Positions 1-8,683 are shown, counted from the first letter of the stretch. The stretch is 64,000 nucleotides of DNA from Dyadobacter beijingensis DSM 21582 (GCF_000382205.1 NZ_KB907790.1:186001-250000), one strand, 5' to 3'. The notes: generated from the letters alone by a model not told the origin. Program-made: numbers and translations.

Positions 1-66
1 TTTCTGTGCAAAACTTACGGTGGTCAGCCCGAGGATCAATACCAGCGCTGAAAAGAATACTTTCAT
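1..66 (-). CDS. Start of an exported protein (truncated by window edge)
   Basis: Only the first 22 codons are inside the window. The reverse complement from 66 reads MKVFFSALVLILGLTTVSFA followed by QK, a textbook Sec signal peptide with a Lys n-region, Leu-rich core and an AQ cleavage boundary of the kind common in Bacteroidota. The mature protein and its function lie outside the window. It is divergent from the E1 gene at 274, so the 207 bases between them carry both promoters. Confidence 0.6.
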   Translation of the reverse strand, partial: MKVFFSALVLILGLTTVSFAQK

Positions 67-208
67 AGTTGTAACTATACTTTAAGTGGTGAAAAACTTA
101 TTGTTAAACAAGATTAATGCTTAAAAAGTTAAATATAATAATCGTTAACCAATATTAACAATGCCCCAAAAGTACGCGCTGCGGTGTAGTGTTTATTATT
201 TTCCTGCC

Positions 209-216
209 TAATTTTG
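209..216 (+). promoter_or_regulatory. Candidate -7 element for the E1 gene
   Basis: TAATTTTG fits the Bacteroidota -7 consensus TAnnTTTG. No clear TTG lies 19-20 bases upstream, so this is a one-box match only. It would give a leader of about 50 bases before the ATG at 274. Confidence 0.35.
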
Positions 217-273
217 GCTTGCATTCAAAAAAACGTAATTTAACTAACGGATTAAAACCCGTGATTTTTGCTT

Positions 274-2688
274 ATGCTTCAAAATGATAGTTTGACCGGT
301 TCCAGTGTTTTGAATAAGGAAGAGATTATCGACGATTACCGCCTCGCATGCGAGAGTCGTCAGGTAAGTTTGCTGGGGAGGAAGGATACTATGGGCGGTC
401 GTTCTAAATTTGGAATTTTCGGAGACGGCAAGGAGGTTGCACAGATTGCACTTTCCAAAGTTTTTCAACCCGGTGATTTTCGCTCGGGATATTACAGGGA
501 CCAAACCATCGAAGCGGCTGTCGGGAATCTCACCTGGCAGCAATTTTTTGCCCAAATGTACGCCCATGCCGATCTGGAACACGAACCGAACACGGGCGGC
601 CGGTCGATGAACGGCCACTTTTCCACGCGTTGGGTAGATGAGAATGGTCAGTGGCTGGATCAAACGAAATTGTACAATTCCGTTTGCGATATATCTTCTA
701 CGGCAGGCCAGATACCACGCTCTGTGGGCCTCGGATACGCTTCCAAATTATACCGCGAAAATTCTGAATTGCATGATATGACCACATTTTCCCGGGAGGG
801 AAACGAAGTGGTGTTCTCGACTATCGGCGATGCCTCCACTTCCCAGGGAATGTTCTGGGAGGCGATGAATGCGGCCGGCGTGTTGCAGATCCCGCTGATC
901 GCTTCCGTGTGGGATGATGGTTATGGTATTTCGGTACCTGTTGAATATCAGACAACTAAGGGCAGTATTTCGAAGGCATTGGCCGGCTTGCAGCGCAATG
1001 AAGACGGCGACGGCATCGAGATCATGGCCGTGAGTGGTTGGGATTATCCTGCGCTGGTTGAAACTTATCAAAAGGCGGCCAAATTAGCCCGCGAAAATCA
1101 CATACCGGTGCTCGTACACGTCACCGAACTGACGCAGCCGCAAGGGCATTCCACCTCTGGCTCGCATGAGCGTTACAAGTCGAAACAGCGGCTGAACTGG
1201 GAACGTGAGCGCGACTGCAACGTCCGTTTCCGGGACTGGATATTGAAAAACGGCTACGCTACCGACGACGAGCTGGAAGAGATCGAGCGGGAGGCCAAGG
1301 AAAAGGCGCTGAACGAGCGCAATGCGGCCTGGCAGGCTTACCGGAAGGAGCTGGACGCGGAGTACAACGAAACGATCCAGCTTTTGCAGGACGCAGCACG
1401 CGCCAGCACACTGACGACCGAGATCAACGGCGCCATTCTCGATCTGCAAAAGACCTATCTGCCCGTCCGCCGGGATATGATCGCCGCCGTGCGCCGCGTT
1501 CTACGGATCATCGGCAGGGAGGAAAACGCGGAAAAGCAAGCATTACAGCTGTTTTTGAAGGATAACCTGAAAGCGAACAAAGCGCGTTTCAACACGCATT
1601 TATACAGCGAAACGCCCGAGTCTCCGATGCTCGTTGAGCCGATCAGCCCGGTATTTTCTGAGCATAGCCCGGTTGTCGACGGGCGGGAAGTGATACGGTC
1701 TTATTTCGACGCACTTTTTGCGAAAGACCCGCGTGTGGTGGCATTGGGGGAAGACATCGGCTTTATCGGCGATGTGAACCAGGGCTTCGCGGGTTTGCAG
1801 GAAAAATACGGCGAAATCCGCATTACCGACACCGGAATCCGTGAAACGACGATCATCGGCCAGGGGATCGGTATGGCGATGCGCGGCCTGCGCCCTATTG
1901 TTGAAATCCAATATTTCGATTACATCTACTACGCGTTGGCGACGCTCACGGACGACCTGGCATCACTTCGTTACCGGACGGCCGGAGGCCAGAAAGCCCC
2001 GCTGATCATTCGTACGCGCGGGCACCGGCTGGAAGGGATCTGGCATTCGGGCTCGCCGATGGGTACAATGCTGAGCAGCCTTCGCGGCCTGCACGTGGTT
2101 GTTCCGCGCAACTTTACCCAGGCGGCCGGTTTTTACAATACATTAATGCAAGGCGACGATCCTGCGTTGATCGTGGAACCGCTGAATTCCTATCGCCAGA
2201 AAGAAACTTTGCCCGATAATGTCGGCGAATACTGCATTCCATTGGGGCAACCCGAAATTTTACGGGAAGGAAGTGATATCACCATTGTTACCTATGGCTC
2301 AATGTGTCGTATAGTAATGGAGGCCGCTTCTCAATTGCAGCATTCAGGCATTGAAGTTGAAGTCATCGATGTGCAGACACTCCTGCCGTTCGACGTCGAC
2401 AACAGGATAGTGGAGTCCATTAAGAAGACAAACCGGGTCATTTTCGCCGATGAGGACCTGCCCGGGAGTGCATCGGGTTTTATGATGCAACAGGTTTTGG
2501 AAGGGCAGCATGCTTACCGTTGGCTGGATTCGGCTCCGGTAACGATTGCTGCGAAAGATCACCGCCCGCCTTACGGCTCTGACGGCGATTATTTCTCGAA
2601 GCCCAATATGGACGACATTTTTGAAACTGTTTACGAAATCATGCGAGAAGCGGCCCCAGATAAATATCCGGAGCTGTTTAACGTATGA
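274..2688 (+). CDS. 2-oxoacid dehydrogenase E1 component, fused alpha and beta subunits
   Basis: An 804-residue fusion of the thiamine-diphosphate E1 alpha and beta subunits of a 2-oxoacid dehydrogenase complex (pyruvate or branched-chain type), which decarboxylates the 2-oxoacid and passes the acyl group to lipoyl-E2. The alpha half carries the ThDP/Mg segment GDASTSQGMFWEA near residues 185-197; the beta half starts near residue 465 (DGREVIRSYFDALF, ALGEDIGFIGDVNQG) and ends with a transketolase C-terminal domain (DITIVTYGSMCR, VIDVQTLLPFD). ATG at 274 is preferred to the TTG two codons upstream. Fused E1 proteins of this size are common in Bacteroidota. No E2 or E3 gene is nearby, so the substrate cannot be told. 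The stop is 4 bases before the sugar transferase gene. Confidence 0.88.
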   Translation: MLQNDSLTGSSVLNKEEIIDDYRLACESRQVSLLGRKDTMGGRSKFGIFGDGKEVAQIALSKVFQPGDFRSGYYRDQTIEAAVGNLTWQQFFAQMYAHADLEHEPNTGGRSMNGHFSTRWVDENGQWLDQTKLYNSVCDISSTAGQIPRSVGLGYASKLYRENSELHDMTTFSREGNEVVFSTIGDASTSQGMFWEAMNAAGVLQIPLIASVWDDGYGISVPVEYQTTKGSISKALAGLQRNEDGDGIEIMAVSGWDYPALVETYQKAAKLARENHIPVLVHVTELTQPQGHSTSGSHERYKSKQRLNWERERDCNVRFRDWILKNGYATDDELEEIEREAKEKALNERNAAWQAYRKELDAEYNETIQLLQDAARASTLTTEINGAILDLQKTYLPVRRDMIAAVRRVLRIIGREENAEKQALQLFLKDNLKANKARFNTHLYSETPESPMLVEPISPVFSEHSPVVDGREVIRSYFDALFAKDPRVVALGEDIGFIGDVNQGFAGLQEKYGEIRITDTGIRETTIIGQGIGMAMRGLRPIVEIQYFDYIYYALATLTDDLASLRYRTAGGQKAPLIIRTRGHRLEGIWHSGSPMGTMLSSLRGLHVVVPRNFTQAAGFYNTLMQGDDPALIVEPLNSYRQKETLPDNVGEYCIPLGQPEILREGSDITIVTYGSMCRIVMEAASQLQHSGIEVEVIDVQTLLPFDVDNRIVESIKKTNRVIFADEDLPGSASGFMMQQVLEGQHAYRWLDSAPVTIAAKDHRPPYGSDGDYFSKPNMDDIFETVYEIMREAAPDKYPELFNV

Positions 2689-2692
2689 CATC

Positions 2693-3268
2693 ATGTATCT
2701 TTCAAGAGGAAAAAGGATCTCAGACATTTTTCTGGCGGCAACGGGGTTGATTACCTCGTTGCCGTTTTTTGTTGTATTGCCGCCGCTTTTATGGGTGTAT
2801 TTCAAAGGCAGCCCGTTTTTCGTGCAGCAAAGGCCGGGCTTGCACGGGCAGTTGTTCCTGATCTACAAATTCAGGACCATGCAATGTGCCAGTCGGCCTA
2901 TTCCCCGGCTAGGGAGGATTATCCGGCGGTTGTCATTGGACGAACTGCCGCAGTTCTGGAACGTGCTTCGGGGAGATATGAGCATCGTCGGCCCGCGGCC
3001 GCTGCTGGCGGAATATCTGCCGCTTTACAATGCGGAGCAGCATTTGCGCCACGCTGTGAAGCCGGGTATGACCGGTTTGGCACAAATCAACGGCCGGAAT
3101 AACCTTGGCTGGGAGGAGAAATTGGAATATGATGCGGCGTACGTCAGCAATGTCACATGGCAGATGGATATGCTGATCATTTACAAAACAGCACTCCAAA
3201 TGCTGCGAGTTTACCGCGGCAGCGATAATGCGGCAGCCGCTCCCTCCGAAGGAAACGCCGCATGCTGA
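2693..3268 (+). CDS. pglC: PglC-like phosphoglycosyl transferase
   Basis: A 191-residue monotopic phosphoglycosyl transferase of the bacterial sugar-transferase family, which moves a sugar phosphate from a UDP-sugar to undecaprenyl phosphate at the inner membrane. The N-terminal hydrophobic re-entrant helix spans about residues 10-38. The family motifs follow: FVQQRPG, KFRTM, the catalytic Asp-Glu dyad at D83-E84 in LSLDELPQFWNVLRGDMS, GPRPLL and KPGMTGLAQINGR. The ATG at 2693 was chosen because it gives the usual small PglC length; the frame stays open further upstream inside the E1 gene. The next gene overlaps its stop by 7 bases. With PglD- and PglE-like neighbours the likely donor is UDP-bacillosamine or a relative (inference). 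Confidence 0.82.
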   Translation: MYLSRGKRISDIFLAATGLITSLPFFVVLPPLLWVYFKGSPFFVQQRPGLHGQLFLIYKFRTMQCASRPIPRLGRIIRRLSLDELPQFWNVLRGDMSIVGPRPLLAEYLPLYNAEQHLRHAVKPGMTGLAQINGRNNLGWEEKLEYDAAYVSNVTWQMDMLIIYKTALQMLRVYRGSDNAAAAPSEGNAAC

Positions 3269-3852
3269 TCCACGGCGCAGGCGGCCATGCGAAGGTCGTG
3301 GTAAGCATTCTCTCAGCCTGCGGAGAACGGGTTACAGGTGTTTTCGACGACAATAGGATCGGGCTATGGCAGCCTGGCGCGCACGTTATACGCCCGTATA
3401 CGCCTGATTTCAAGGGATCGGAAAAGCTCATCATCGCAATAGGCAACAATCAGGATCGCAAGCGCATAGCTGACTCTGTGTGCCATGCTTTTGGAAAAGC
3501 CATTCATCCCGCGGCGATTGTGGATAACACGGTCGTAATCGGTGAGGGGACGGTCATTGTGCATGGCGCGATCGTTCAGGCGGGGAGTTGCATCGGCGAT
3601 CATGTAATCGTCAATACCGGAGCTATTGTCGATCACGATTGTCTGATCAGCGATTTCGTTCACATTGCATCGGCCGCTACGCTGTGCGGGAGCGTACGTG
3701 TGGGAGAATGCACGCTCGTCGGTGCGGGAAGCGTGGTGGCGCCGGGGATTGCTATCGGTAAAGAGTGCGTGATCGGGGCGGGCGCAGTGGTAGTGCGCGA
3801 TGTGCCTGATTATGCAAAGGTTGTTGGAAATCCAGCGAGGGTTATCATTTAA
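3262..3852 (+). CDS. pglD: PglD/NeuD-like sugar O/N-acetyltransferase
   Basis: A 196-residue left-handed beta-helix acyltransferase. An N-terminal PglD-type Rossmann subdomain (MLIHGAGGHAKVV) binds the UDP-amino sugar; hexapeptide repeats from about residue 85 (VIGEGTVIVHGAIVQAGS and on) form the helix. The segment NTGAIVDHDCLI supplies the catalytic His at 125, as in Campylobacter PglD. The family acetylates UDP-4-amino sugars (UDP-bacillosamine) or sialic acid. The start ATG overlaps the end of the upstream transferase gene, which suggests translational coupling. Lying between PglC- and PglE-like genes, it is most simply read as PglD. Confidence 0.82.
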   Translation: MLIHGAGGHAKVVVSILSACGERVTGVFDDNRIGLWQPGAHVIRPYTPDFKGSEKLIIAIGNNQDRKRIADSVCHAFGKAIHPAAIVDNTVVIGEGTVIVHGAIVQAGSCIGDHVIVNTGAIVDHDCLISDFVHIASAATLCGSVRVGECTLVGAGSVVAPGIAIGKECVIGAGAVVVRDVPDYAKVVGNPARVII

Positions 3853-3864
3853 ACGAAACACACT

Positions 3865-5004
3865 ATGCAATACAAAATCCATCTTTCGCCCCCGCATATG
3901 AGCGGGCGGGAAATGAAGTACGTTCAACAGGCATTTGATACGAACTGGATTGCACCGGTCGGGCCGAATATCGATGCATTCGAGGAAGGGTTATGCCGCT
4001 ATACAGGCAGCAGGCATGCATTAGCAGTATCGTCGGGGACTGCGGCCATTCATCTGGCATTGCTGGCGCTTGGCATCGGCAAAGGCGATATCGTGCTTTG
4101 CCAGTCGCTCACCTTCGTCGCTACGGCCAATCCGATCATGTACGTAGGCGCGACGCCGGTATTCATCGACAGTGAGCCGGTAACCTGGAATATGTGCCCG
4201 AATGCGTTGGAGGACGCTATTTTGCATTACGCACACCTTGGGCAGAAGCCCAAAGCCGTGATCGTCGTGCATTTGTATGGAATGCCGGCGATGCTGGACG
4301 AAACTGTGTATTTGTGTAAAAAACACGAAGTCCCATTGATCGAGGACGCCGCGGAAGCGCTCGGTTCGGAATACCGTGGCCGGAAAGCCGGGACCTTTGG
4401 CGATATCGGGGTATTGTCTTTTAATGGTAACAAAATTATCACCACTTCCGGCGGGGGAGCAATGCTGTCGGATCATGCGCATTACATCGAAAAGGCCCGC
4501 TTTCTCGCGACCCAGGCACGCGAGCCGGTGGGGCATTACGAGCATCGGGAAATAGGTTACAGCTACGGGATGAGTAATGTATGTGCGGGCATCGGGCGGG
4601 GGCAGTTGGAGGTCATCGATATGCGGGTAAGGCAGCGTCGGGCCAATTTTTTTACTTACCAAAATGCATTGTCCCGCATCGAAAGTATTCATTTTCAGAC
4701 AGGTAATGCTGATATGTCATCCAACCGGTGGTTAAGCGCCTTGCAAATTAAGCGTGAACACCTGTCGCCGGAAGACATTCTAATGGCACTGGCGTCGGAA
4801 GGTATCGAGTGCCGGCGAACGTGGAAGCCCATGCATTGCCAGCCGATATACAAAACGCTGCCCCATTTCGGAGGCAGCGTTTCAGAAAGTTTGTTTGAAA
4901 GAGGAATTTGCCTTCCCTCCGGCTCAGATTTGACTTATGCGCGACTGGCCGACATTATCTCAAAACTGGCCGCGGTCATAAGAAACAAGCACCGGCTTCA
5001 ATGA
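3865..5004 (+). CDS. pglE: PglE-like PLP-dependent sugar aminotransferase (DegT/DnrJ/EryC1/StrS)
   Basis: A 379-residue fold-type I aminotransferase that makes a 4-amino sugar from a 4-keto nucleotide sugar using glutamate. The PLP site is clear: VSSGTAAIHLAL near 55-66, the PLP-contacting Asp in PLIEDAAEALGS (D161), and the Schiff-base lysine K190 in SFNGNKIITTSGGGAM. Length and order match UDP-4-amino sugar aminotransferases such as PglE. It follows the PglD-like gene by 12 bases, so pglC-pglD-pglE are probably one transcript. The matching 4,6-dehydratase (PglF) is not in the window and must be elsewhere. Confidence 0.85.
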   Translation: MQYKIHLSPPHMSGREMKYVQQAFDTNWIAPVGPNIDAFEEGLCRYTGSRHALAVSSGTAAIHLALLALGIGKGDIVLCQSLTFVATANPIMYVGATPVFIDSEPVTWNMCPNALEDAILHYAHLGQKPKAVIVVHLYGMPAMLDETVYLCKKHEVPLIEDAAEALGSEYRGRKAGTFGDIGVLSFNGNKIITTSGGGAMLSDHAHYIEKARFLATQAREPVGHYEHREIGYSYGMSNVCAGIGRGQLEVIDMRVRQRRANFFTYQNALSRIESIHFQTGNADMSSNRWLSALQIKREHLSPEDILMALASEGIECRRTWKPMHCQPIYKTLPHFGGSVSESLFERGICLPSGSDLTYARLADIISKLAAVIRNKHRLQ

Positions 5005-5015
5005 GGCCGGCGCTT
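4987..5015. terminator. Hairpin between convergent pglE and FKBP genes
   Basis: AAGCACCGGC pairs with GCCGGCGCTT (9 of 10) around the pglE stop codon. Read on the minus strand it is followed by a modest T-rich stretch (TGTTTCTT), so it may end the FKBP transcript; the plus strand has no T run. Confidence 0.4.
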
Positions 5016-5030
5016 GCGATGTTATCAATA

Positions 5031-5891
5031 TTATGGCAAGATCTCGATTTCGAACTGCAGTGGTGAATATCTCGGGATCACGCCATCGGAGCTTCCGAGA
5101 TCTTTGTAACCCAATGCAGACGGGAATACGACGATGGCTTTTTCAGTTTTGCGCATCTTGCGGATAGCCTTGTCAAAACCTGCGATGGTGCCGCTTGTTC
5201 CGGTTGTATGGTTAAATGTTCCTTCGCCGAATTTCTTGTCGTTCAGGAACTTACCAACATATTTCACAGAAACGGACTTGCCTACGCCCAATGTGTCTCC
5301 CGTTACTGTATTAGTGCGAATGATCACCAGGTCGTCGCTTGTGCGTTCATACTTAGGGAAGCCTTTGGCTTTCAGGTAGTCGTCGATCTGCTCCTTTTCT
5401 GTGCGGGTTTTGATGAATTCCACTTCAAGCCGGATCACAGAATAGGCGGGAACATTCGTTCGGTCGATGTTTCCGAACGCCAGGTAGAAAGGCAGCAGGA
5501 ACGTTGCTTTTTCTCCGGTTTTCATGAGAAAAATAGCTCTTTCCAGTCCCGGGAAGCCGGTTGAGTAGCCCAGAACCGGGAAGCTCAGCGAAGAATCCTT
5601 TTCGATCGACAATACCTTGGTGCCGTCGAGCAGGTAGCCATTCAGTTTAACAGTGGCTGCCTGGCCTGCTTTCGCGTATACGCCCTGGGGATTGGATTTG
5701 CGGATAATATAGTACAAGCCGCTGCTGTCTCTCGCCGCGGTGCCGCCCTGGCTATCCGATTGTATAAATGCCTGGATTTGAGTTTCATTCTCAGCGATTT
5801 TCTCCTCATCCTTGTTGTCATCCTTCATACAGGACGACAGCCCGACCACGATTGTCAATAATAGACACCAAACCAAATTGATACGCTTCAT
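5031..5891 (-). CDS. FKBP-type peptidyl-prolyl isomerase lipoprotein
   Basis: A 286-residue lipoprotein; the signal peptide ends at the lipobox LSSC (Cys21), placing it in the periplasm or outer membrane. Two FKBP-like modules can be seen: residues about 70-150 (GQAATVKLNGYLLDGTKV, GFPGLERAIFLMKTGEKA) and about 195-285 (GKSVSVKYVGKFLNDKKF, GFDKAIRKMRKTEKAIVV, ending SPLQFEIEIL). The family folds exported proteins by prolyl isomerisation; whether both modules are active cannot be judged. Tandem FKBP lipoproteins of this type are common in Cytophagales. The ATG at 5891 gives a proper lipoprotein signal. Confidence 0.82.
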   Translation of the reverse strand: MKRINLVWCLLLTIVVGLSSCMKDDNKDEEKIAENETQIQAFIQSDSQGGTAARDSSGLYYIIRKSNPQGVYAKAGQAATVKLNGYLLDGTKVLSIEKDSSLSFPVLGYSTGFPGLERAIFLMKTGEKATFLLPFYLAFGNIDRTNVPAYSVIRLEVEFIKTRTEKEQIDDYLKAKGFPKYERTSDDLVIIRTNTVTGDTLGVGKSVSVKYVGKFLNDKKFGEGTFNHTTGTSGTIAGFDKAIRKMRKTEKAIVVFPSALGYKDLGSSDGVIPRYSPLQFEIEILP

Positions 5892-5962
5892 TGCTTTTTT
5901 AAGTAATTAATGGGATTGTTTTAGTTTGAGGGTAGACCCCCGCATTGCGAAATTGGTTGTAA

Positions 5963-6625
5963 TCAGGAATGAAAAACGTCGATTTTTACATTTTTTTCAA
6001 AGTATTTGCAAAAAGGCGACAGCGGGCACTGGAAGCATTGCGGGTTGCGCGCTGTGCACACGTATCGTCCATGCAGGATGAGCCAGTGATGCGCTTTGTG
6101 GATCAGGCTTTTCGGGATGTGCGCTACCAGCTCGCGTTCCACAGCCAGCGGCGTTTTGGCCGTCACAGGCACCAGCCCAAGCCGCCGCGACACTCTGAAA
6201 ACGTGCGTATCTACCGCCATGGCCGGCATGCTGAAAACCACCGATGCAATGACATTAGCCGTTTTCCGACCTACGCCGGGCATTTTTTGCAGTTCTTCCA
6301 CCGTGGAAGGTACTTCGGAATTGAATTGCTCCACCAGCATGCGGGCCATGCCTACCAGGTGCTTGGCCTTGTTGTTGGGATACGAAATGGAGCGGATATA
6401 GGTAAAAACTTCTTCCGCATTGGAAGCTGCGAGCGATTCCGGATCGGGAAAGCGCTCGAATAGCTGAGGCGTAACCATATTGACCCGCTTGTCCGTGCAT
6501 TGTGCCGACAGGATCACCGCTACCAGTAGCTCGTAGGGATTGCCGTAATGCAGTTCGGTTTCAGGTTCCGGGAAGTTCTGGGTAAAATAGTCCAGGAAAT
6601 GTTTATAGCGTTCTTTTTTTTGCAT
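5963..6625 (-). CDS. nth: Endonuclease III (DNA glycosylase/AP lyase)
   Basis: A 220-residue base-excision repair enzyme that removes oxidised pyrimidines and nicks the abasic strand. Seen directly: the helix-hairpin-helix MPGVGRKTANV with catalytic Lys121, the catalytic Asp139 in AVDTHVFRV, and a [4Fe-4S] loop C190-x6-C197-x2-C200-x5-C206. Length matches E. coli Nth (211). The ATG at 6625 is preferred; a GTG at 6664 would add 13 polar residues. No functional link to the FKBP gene 71 bases downstream on the same strand is implied. Confidence 0.93.
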   Translation of the reverse strand: MQKKERYKHFLDYFTQNFPEPETELHYGNPYELLVAVILSAQCTDKRVNMVTPQLFERFPDPESLAASNAEEVFTYIRSISYPNNKAKHLVGMARMLVEQFNSEVPSTVEELQKMPGVGRKTANVIASVVFSMPAMAVDTHVFRVSRRLGLVPVTAKTPLAVERELVAHIPKSLIHKAHHWLILHGRYVCTARNPQCFQCPLSPFCKYFEKNVKIDVFHS

Positions 6626-6725
6626 AATAGGTTCATGGTCCTGCGAAGGGTGGAGGTCCGACACAGAAATATTGTAAAACCGGCAAGCCAGCAGCCGGCC
6701 GGGTCAGTCTTAAGGGTAATGACAA

Positions 6726-6754
6726 TTTCCAGCTACCGTGTCGATAGCTGGAAA
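6726..6754. terminator. Perfect 10-bp hairpin
   Basis: TTTCCAGCTA, a 9-base loop, then TAGCTGGAAA. It lies between the small sigma-linked gene and nth, immediately beyond the hairpin at 6756-6803. Only weak T-runs flank it, so it may be a backup terminator or an RNA-stability element. Confidence 0.4.
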
Positions 6755-6755
6755 C

Positions 6756-6803
6756 AAAAAACCTGCCGACTCGCCCTAGTAAAGGAGTGCAGCAGGTCTT
6801 TTA
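6756..6803 (-). terminator. Terminator overlapping the end of the sigma-partner gene
   Basis: On the minus strand ACCTGC and ACTC segments pair with GAGT and GCAGGT, followed by TTTTTTG. The stem overlaps the last codons of the gene ending at 6776 and should close the sigma-factor operon. Confidence 0.5.
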
Positions 6804-7024
6804 GAAGAGAATTGTCGCGAATATCTGAAAACTTCTGAGATCACATTGTCGGATGGGGTCCGTGTGATTTTGTTCATCTGACTCTGAATTTCCAGCGAGT
6901 CGAGATAAAAGTTCATCAAGTTGTCGTCAAGTGCGAGCGCCTCAACAATCTGTGCGTTTTCATTCTCAGTTGTTTCGGCATATAGATACCTTACAACATC
7001 ATCGTAAGTAAAGGTTTTTGTCAT
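6776..7024 (-). CDS. Small sigma-factor partner, hypothetical
   Basis: An 82-residue acidic protein (MTKTFTYDDVVRYLYAETTE at its N-terminus) whose start overlaps the end of the ECF sigma gene by 26 bases, implying coupled translation. It has no membrane segment or zinc ligands, so it is not a classical anti-sigma factor, yet its fixed position after the sigma gene suggests control of that sigma factor (inference). Small soluble proteins of this kind follow ECF genes in many Bacteroidota. The ATG at 7024 is preferred; an upstream start would add four residues. Confidence 0.6.
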   Translation of the reverse strand: MTKTFTYDDVVRYLYAETTENENAQIVEALALDDNLMNFYLDSLEIQSQMNKITRTPSDNVISEVFRYSRQFSSKRPAALLY

Positions 7025-7598
7025 ACTGTGGGGCACGTTGGTTAAATTGCTTACGCAGGTTTATCAACGCGTAACGCATTCTCCCCAATGCCGTATTAAT
7101 ACTCACACCCGTGGCGTCGGCAATTTCCTGAAAACTCATGTCCTCGTAATGGCGCATGATCAGAACCTGCTTCTGCACATCCGGCAGCCGTTGGATCATC
7201 TCCCGCAGCTGTTCATGTGTTTCCTGACGAATCTGGATCGACTCAACGGAATCTTCCGAAAAATCCAGCGTGTTGAAAACACTGCTCCCATCTTCGAACA
7301 CTACATTGGGGTAGCGTTTATCGCGTCTGAAATAATCAATGGCGAGGTTGTGTGCGATACGTATAATCCAAGGCAGGAATTTACCTTCGTCGTTATATCT
7401 CCCACCTTTAATCGTGTCAACGGCTTTGATAAATGTATCCTGTAATAGATCTTCGGCTACATATTGATCCTTGACAATCAGATAAATAGTGGTGTATATT
7501 CTCGACTTATGGCGCTGAACAAGCTTTTCGAAAGCCTTCTCATTGCCCCGGATATACAATGTTACCAACTCACTGTCGCTAACCTGGACTTTCTCCAT
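6999..7598 (-). CDS. ECF-type RNA polymerase sigma factor
   Basis: A 199-residue sigma-70 family ECF factor. Region 2 is at about residues 20-90 (FEKLVQRHKSRIYTTIYLIV, AEDLLQDTFIKA, WIIRIAHNLAIDYFRR) and region 4 at about 130-180 (RLPDVQKQVLIMRHYEDMSF, EIADATGVSINTALGRMRYA), which reads the -35 and -10 equivalents of its target promoters. No lipoprotein or FecR-like anti-sigma gene lies beside it, so it is not a SusC-linked ECF; the only partner is the small overlapping gene. A promoter-like TTTG-box pair lies at 7705-7735. Confidence 0.92.
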   Translation of the reverse strand: MEKVQVSDSELVTLYIRGNEKAFEKLVQRHKSRIYTTIYLIVKDQYVAEDLLQDTFIKAVDTIKGGRYNDEGKFLPWIIRIAHNLAIDYFRRDKRYPNVVFEDGSSVFNTLDFSEDSVESIQIRQETHEQLREMIQRLPDVQKQVLIMRHYEDMSFQEIADATGVSINTALGRMRYALINLRKQFNQRAPQYDKNLYLR

Positions 7599-7704
7599 TT
7601 TACTATTCGATTTAGTTAACGTAGAGCGGTTCGTCGATATTGTTTCTCCTTTCTGGTTAGGTGAAAATTAGATGTGATTTTTCGGCATTTCGAATTATAC
7701 GAAT

Positions 7705-7735
7705 CAAAGAAATGGATTTGGAAAATAATTTGCAA
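7705..7735 (-). promoter_or_regulatory. Candidate promoter for the sigma-factor operon
   Basis: On the minus strand TTTG, 20 bases, then TTTCTTTG, close to the Bacteroidota form TTTG-N19/20-TAnnTTTG with one mismatch in the TA pair. It predicts a start of transcription near 7698 and a leader of about 100 bases. The rest of the 382-base gap 7599-7980 is AT-rich, and I see no gene or repeat in it. Confidence 0.45.
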
Positions 7736-7980
7736 ATGTTTCAGTTCCTTTTTGCAGAAAAATTATTTGCCGTTAACAGATGTTAACAACTTGTGCATCT
7801 TTTTGATACGGTAAGTTCGTTGCCCGCGCAATCTAGGGATATTAAAATAAATAATTGAATTTAACGAATAACTTACGATATCGGCGCCGAATTAGATCGA
7901 ATTCCGAAGAGGTGGATCAAAATTTGTCAGACGAGAATTGTAATTTCACTTTTTTAATAAAAATTGAATTTTTCTTAGAT

Positions 7981-8676
7981 ATGAAATACAGACATATCTT
8001 CTTCGATCTCGACCATACCCTTTGGGATTTTGAAAGAAATTCTTCCGAGTCGCTGGAAGAAATTTTCCACCATCAAGAGCTTACAAAGTACGGCATCTCG
8101 TCCTGCGAGGCTTTTGTGTGTTCTTTCCTTAAAATCAACACTGCACTTTGGGACGCATTCGACAAGGGCCAGTTGCACCATAGCTATATACGTGAGAATC
8201 GTTTTAAGATGGTTTTCGCTGAATTGGGCGTAGAATGCCCGCCGCACCACGGCGAAATCGGCGAATTATACCTGACCTCGCTGCCCACCAAAAAGCATTT
8301 ACTGGAAGGCGCGCTCGACTTGCTCAATTATGTGGCGGAAGCCGGGTATGGCATGCACATTATCACCAACGGTTTCAACGAAATCCAGGCGCGGAAAATA
8401 GCCAGTTCGGAAATCGGGCATTTCTTCGAAAATGTCGTGACGTTCGAGACGGCCAATGCCAAGAAGCCCGACCGGCGCATTTTCGAGTTTGCATTGGAAA
8501 TCGCGGGAACTACCGCTTCTGAAAGCCTCATGGTGGGCGATAACTGGATCGCCGACATCCTGGGAGCGAAGCAGGTGGGAATGGACACGGTGTACCTCAA
8601 CCCGGCCGGATTGGAATTCGACGAGGAGCCTACCTACAATATCAAACGGTTGGAAGAGCTGCTGCTCGTGTTGTAA
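7981..8676 (+). CDS. YjjG-type HAD phosphatase (noncanonical pyrimidine nucleotidase)
   Basis: A 231-residue haloacid dehalogenase hydrolase. Motif I is FFDLDHTLWDFERN (nucleophile Asp10, acid Asp12), motif II is in HIITNGFNEIQ, motif III Lys is in NAKKPDRRIF, and motif IV acids are in VGDNWIADILGA. The WDFxxN variant of motif I is typical of YjjG, which removes phosphate from nucleoside monophosphates including damaged pyrimidines. The frame is open for 42 more codons upstream, but the ATG at 7981 puts motif I where it belongs. It stands alone and ends 7 bases from the convergent protease gene. Confidence 0.85.
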   Translation: MKYRHIFFDLDHTLWDFERNSSESLEEIFHHQELTKYGISSCEAFVCSFLKINTALWDAFDKGQLHHSYIRENRFKMVFAELGVECPPHHGEIGELYLTSLPTKKHLLEGALDLLNYVAEAGYGMHIITNGFNEIQARKIASSEIGHFFENVVTFETANAKKPDRRIFEFALEIAGTTASESLMVGDNWIADILGAKQVGMDTVYLNPAGLEFDEEPTYNIKRLEELLLVL

Positions 8677-8683
8677 CGGCTGG

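Noticed and set aside
2546..2692. Longer N-terminus for the sugar transferase
   Set aside because: This part overlaps the E1 gene out of frame and adds no family sequence; the ATG at 2693 gives the normal PglC length.
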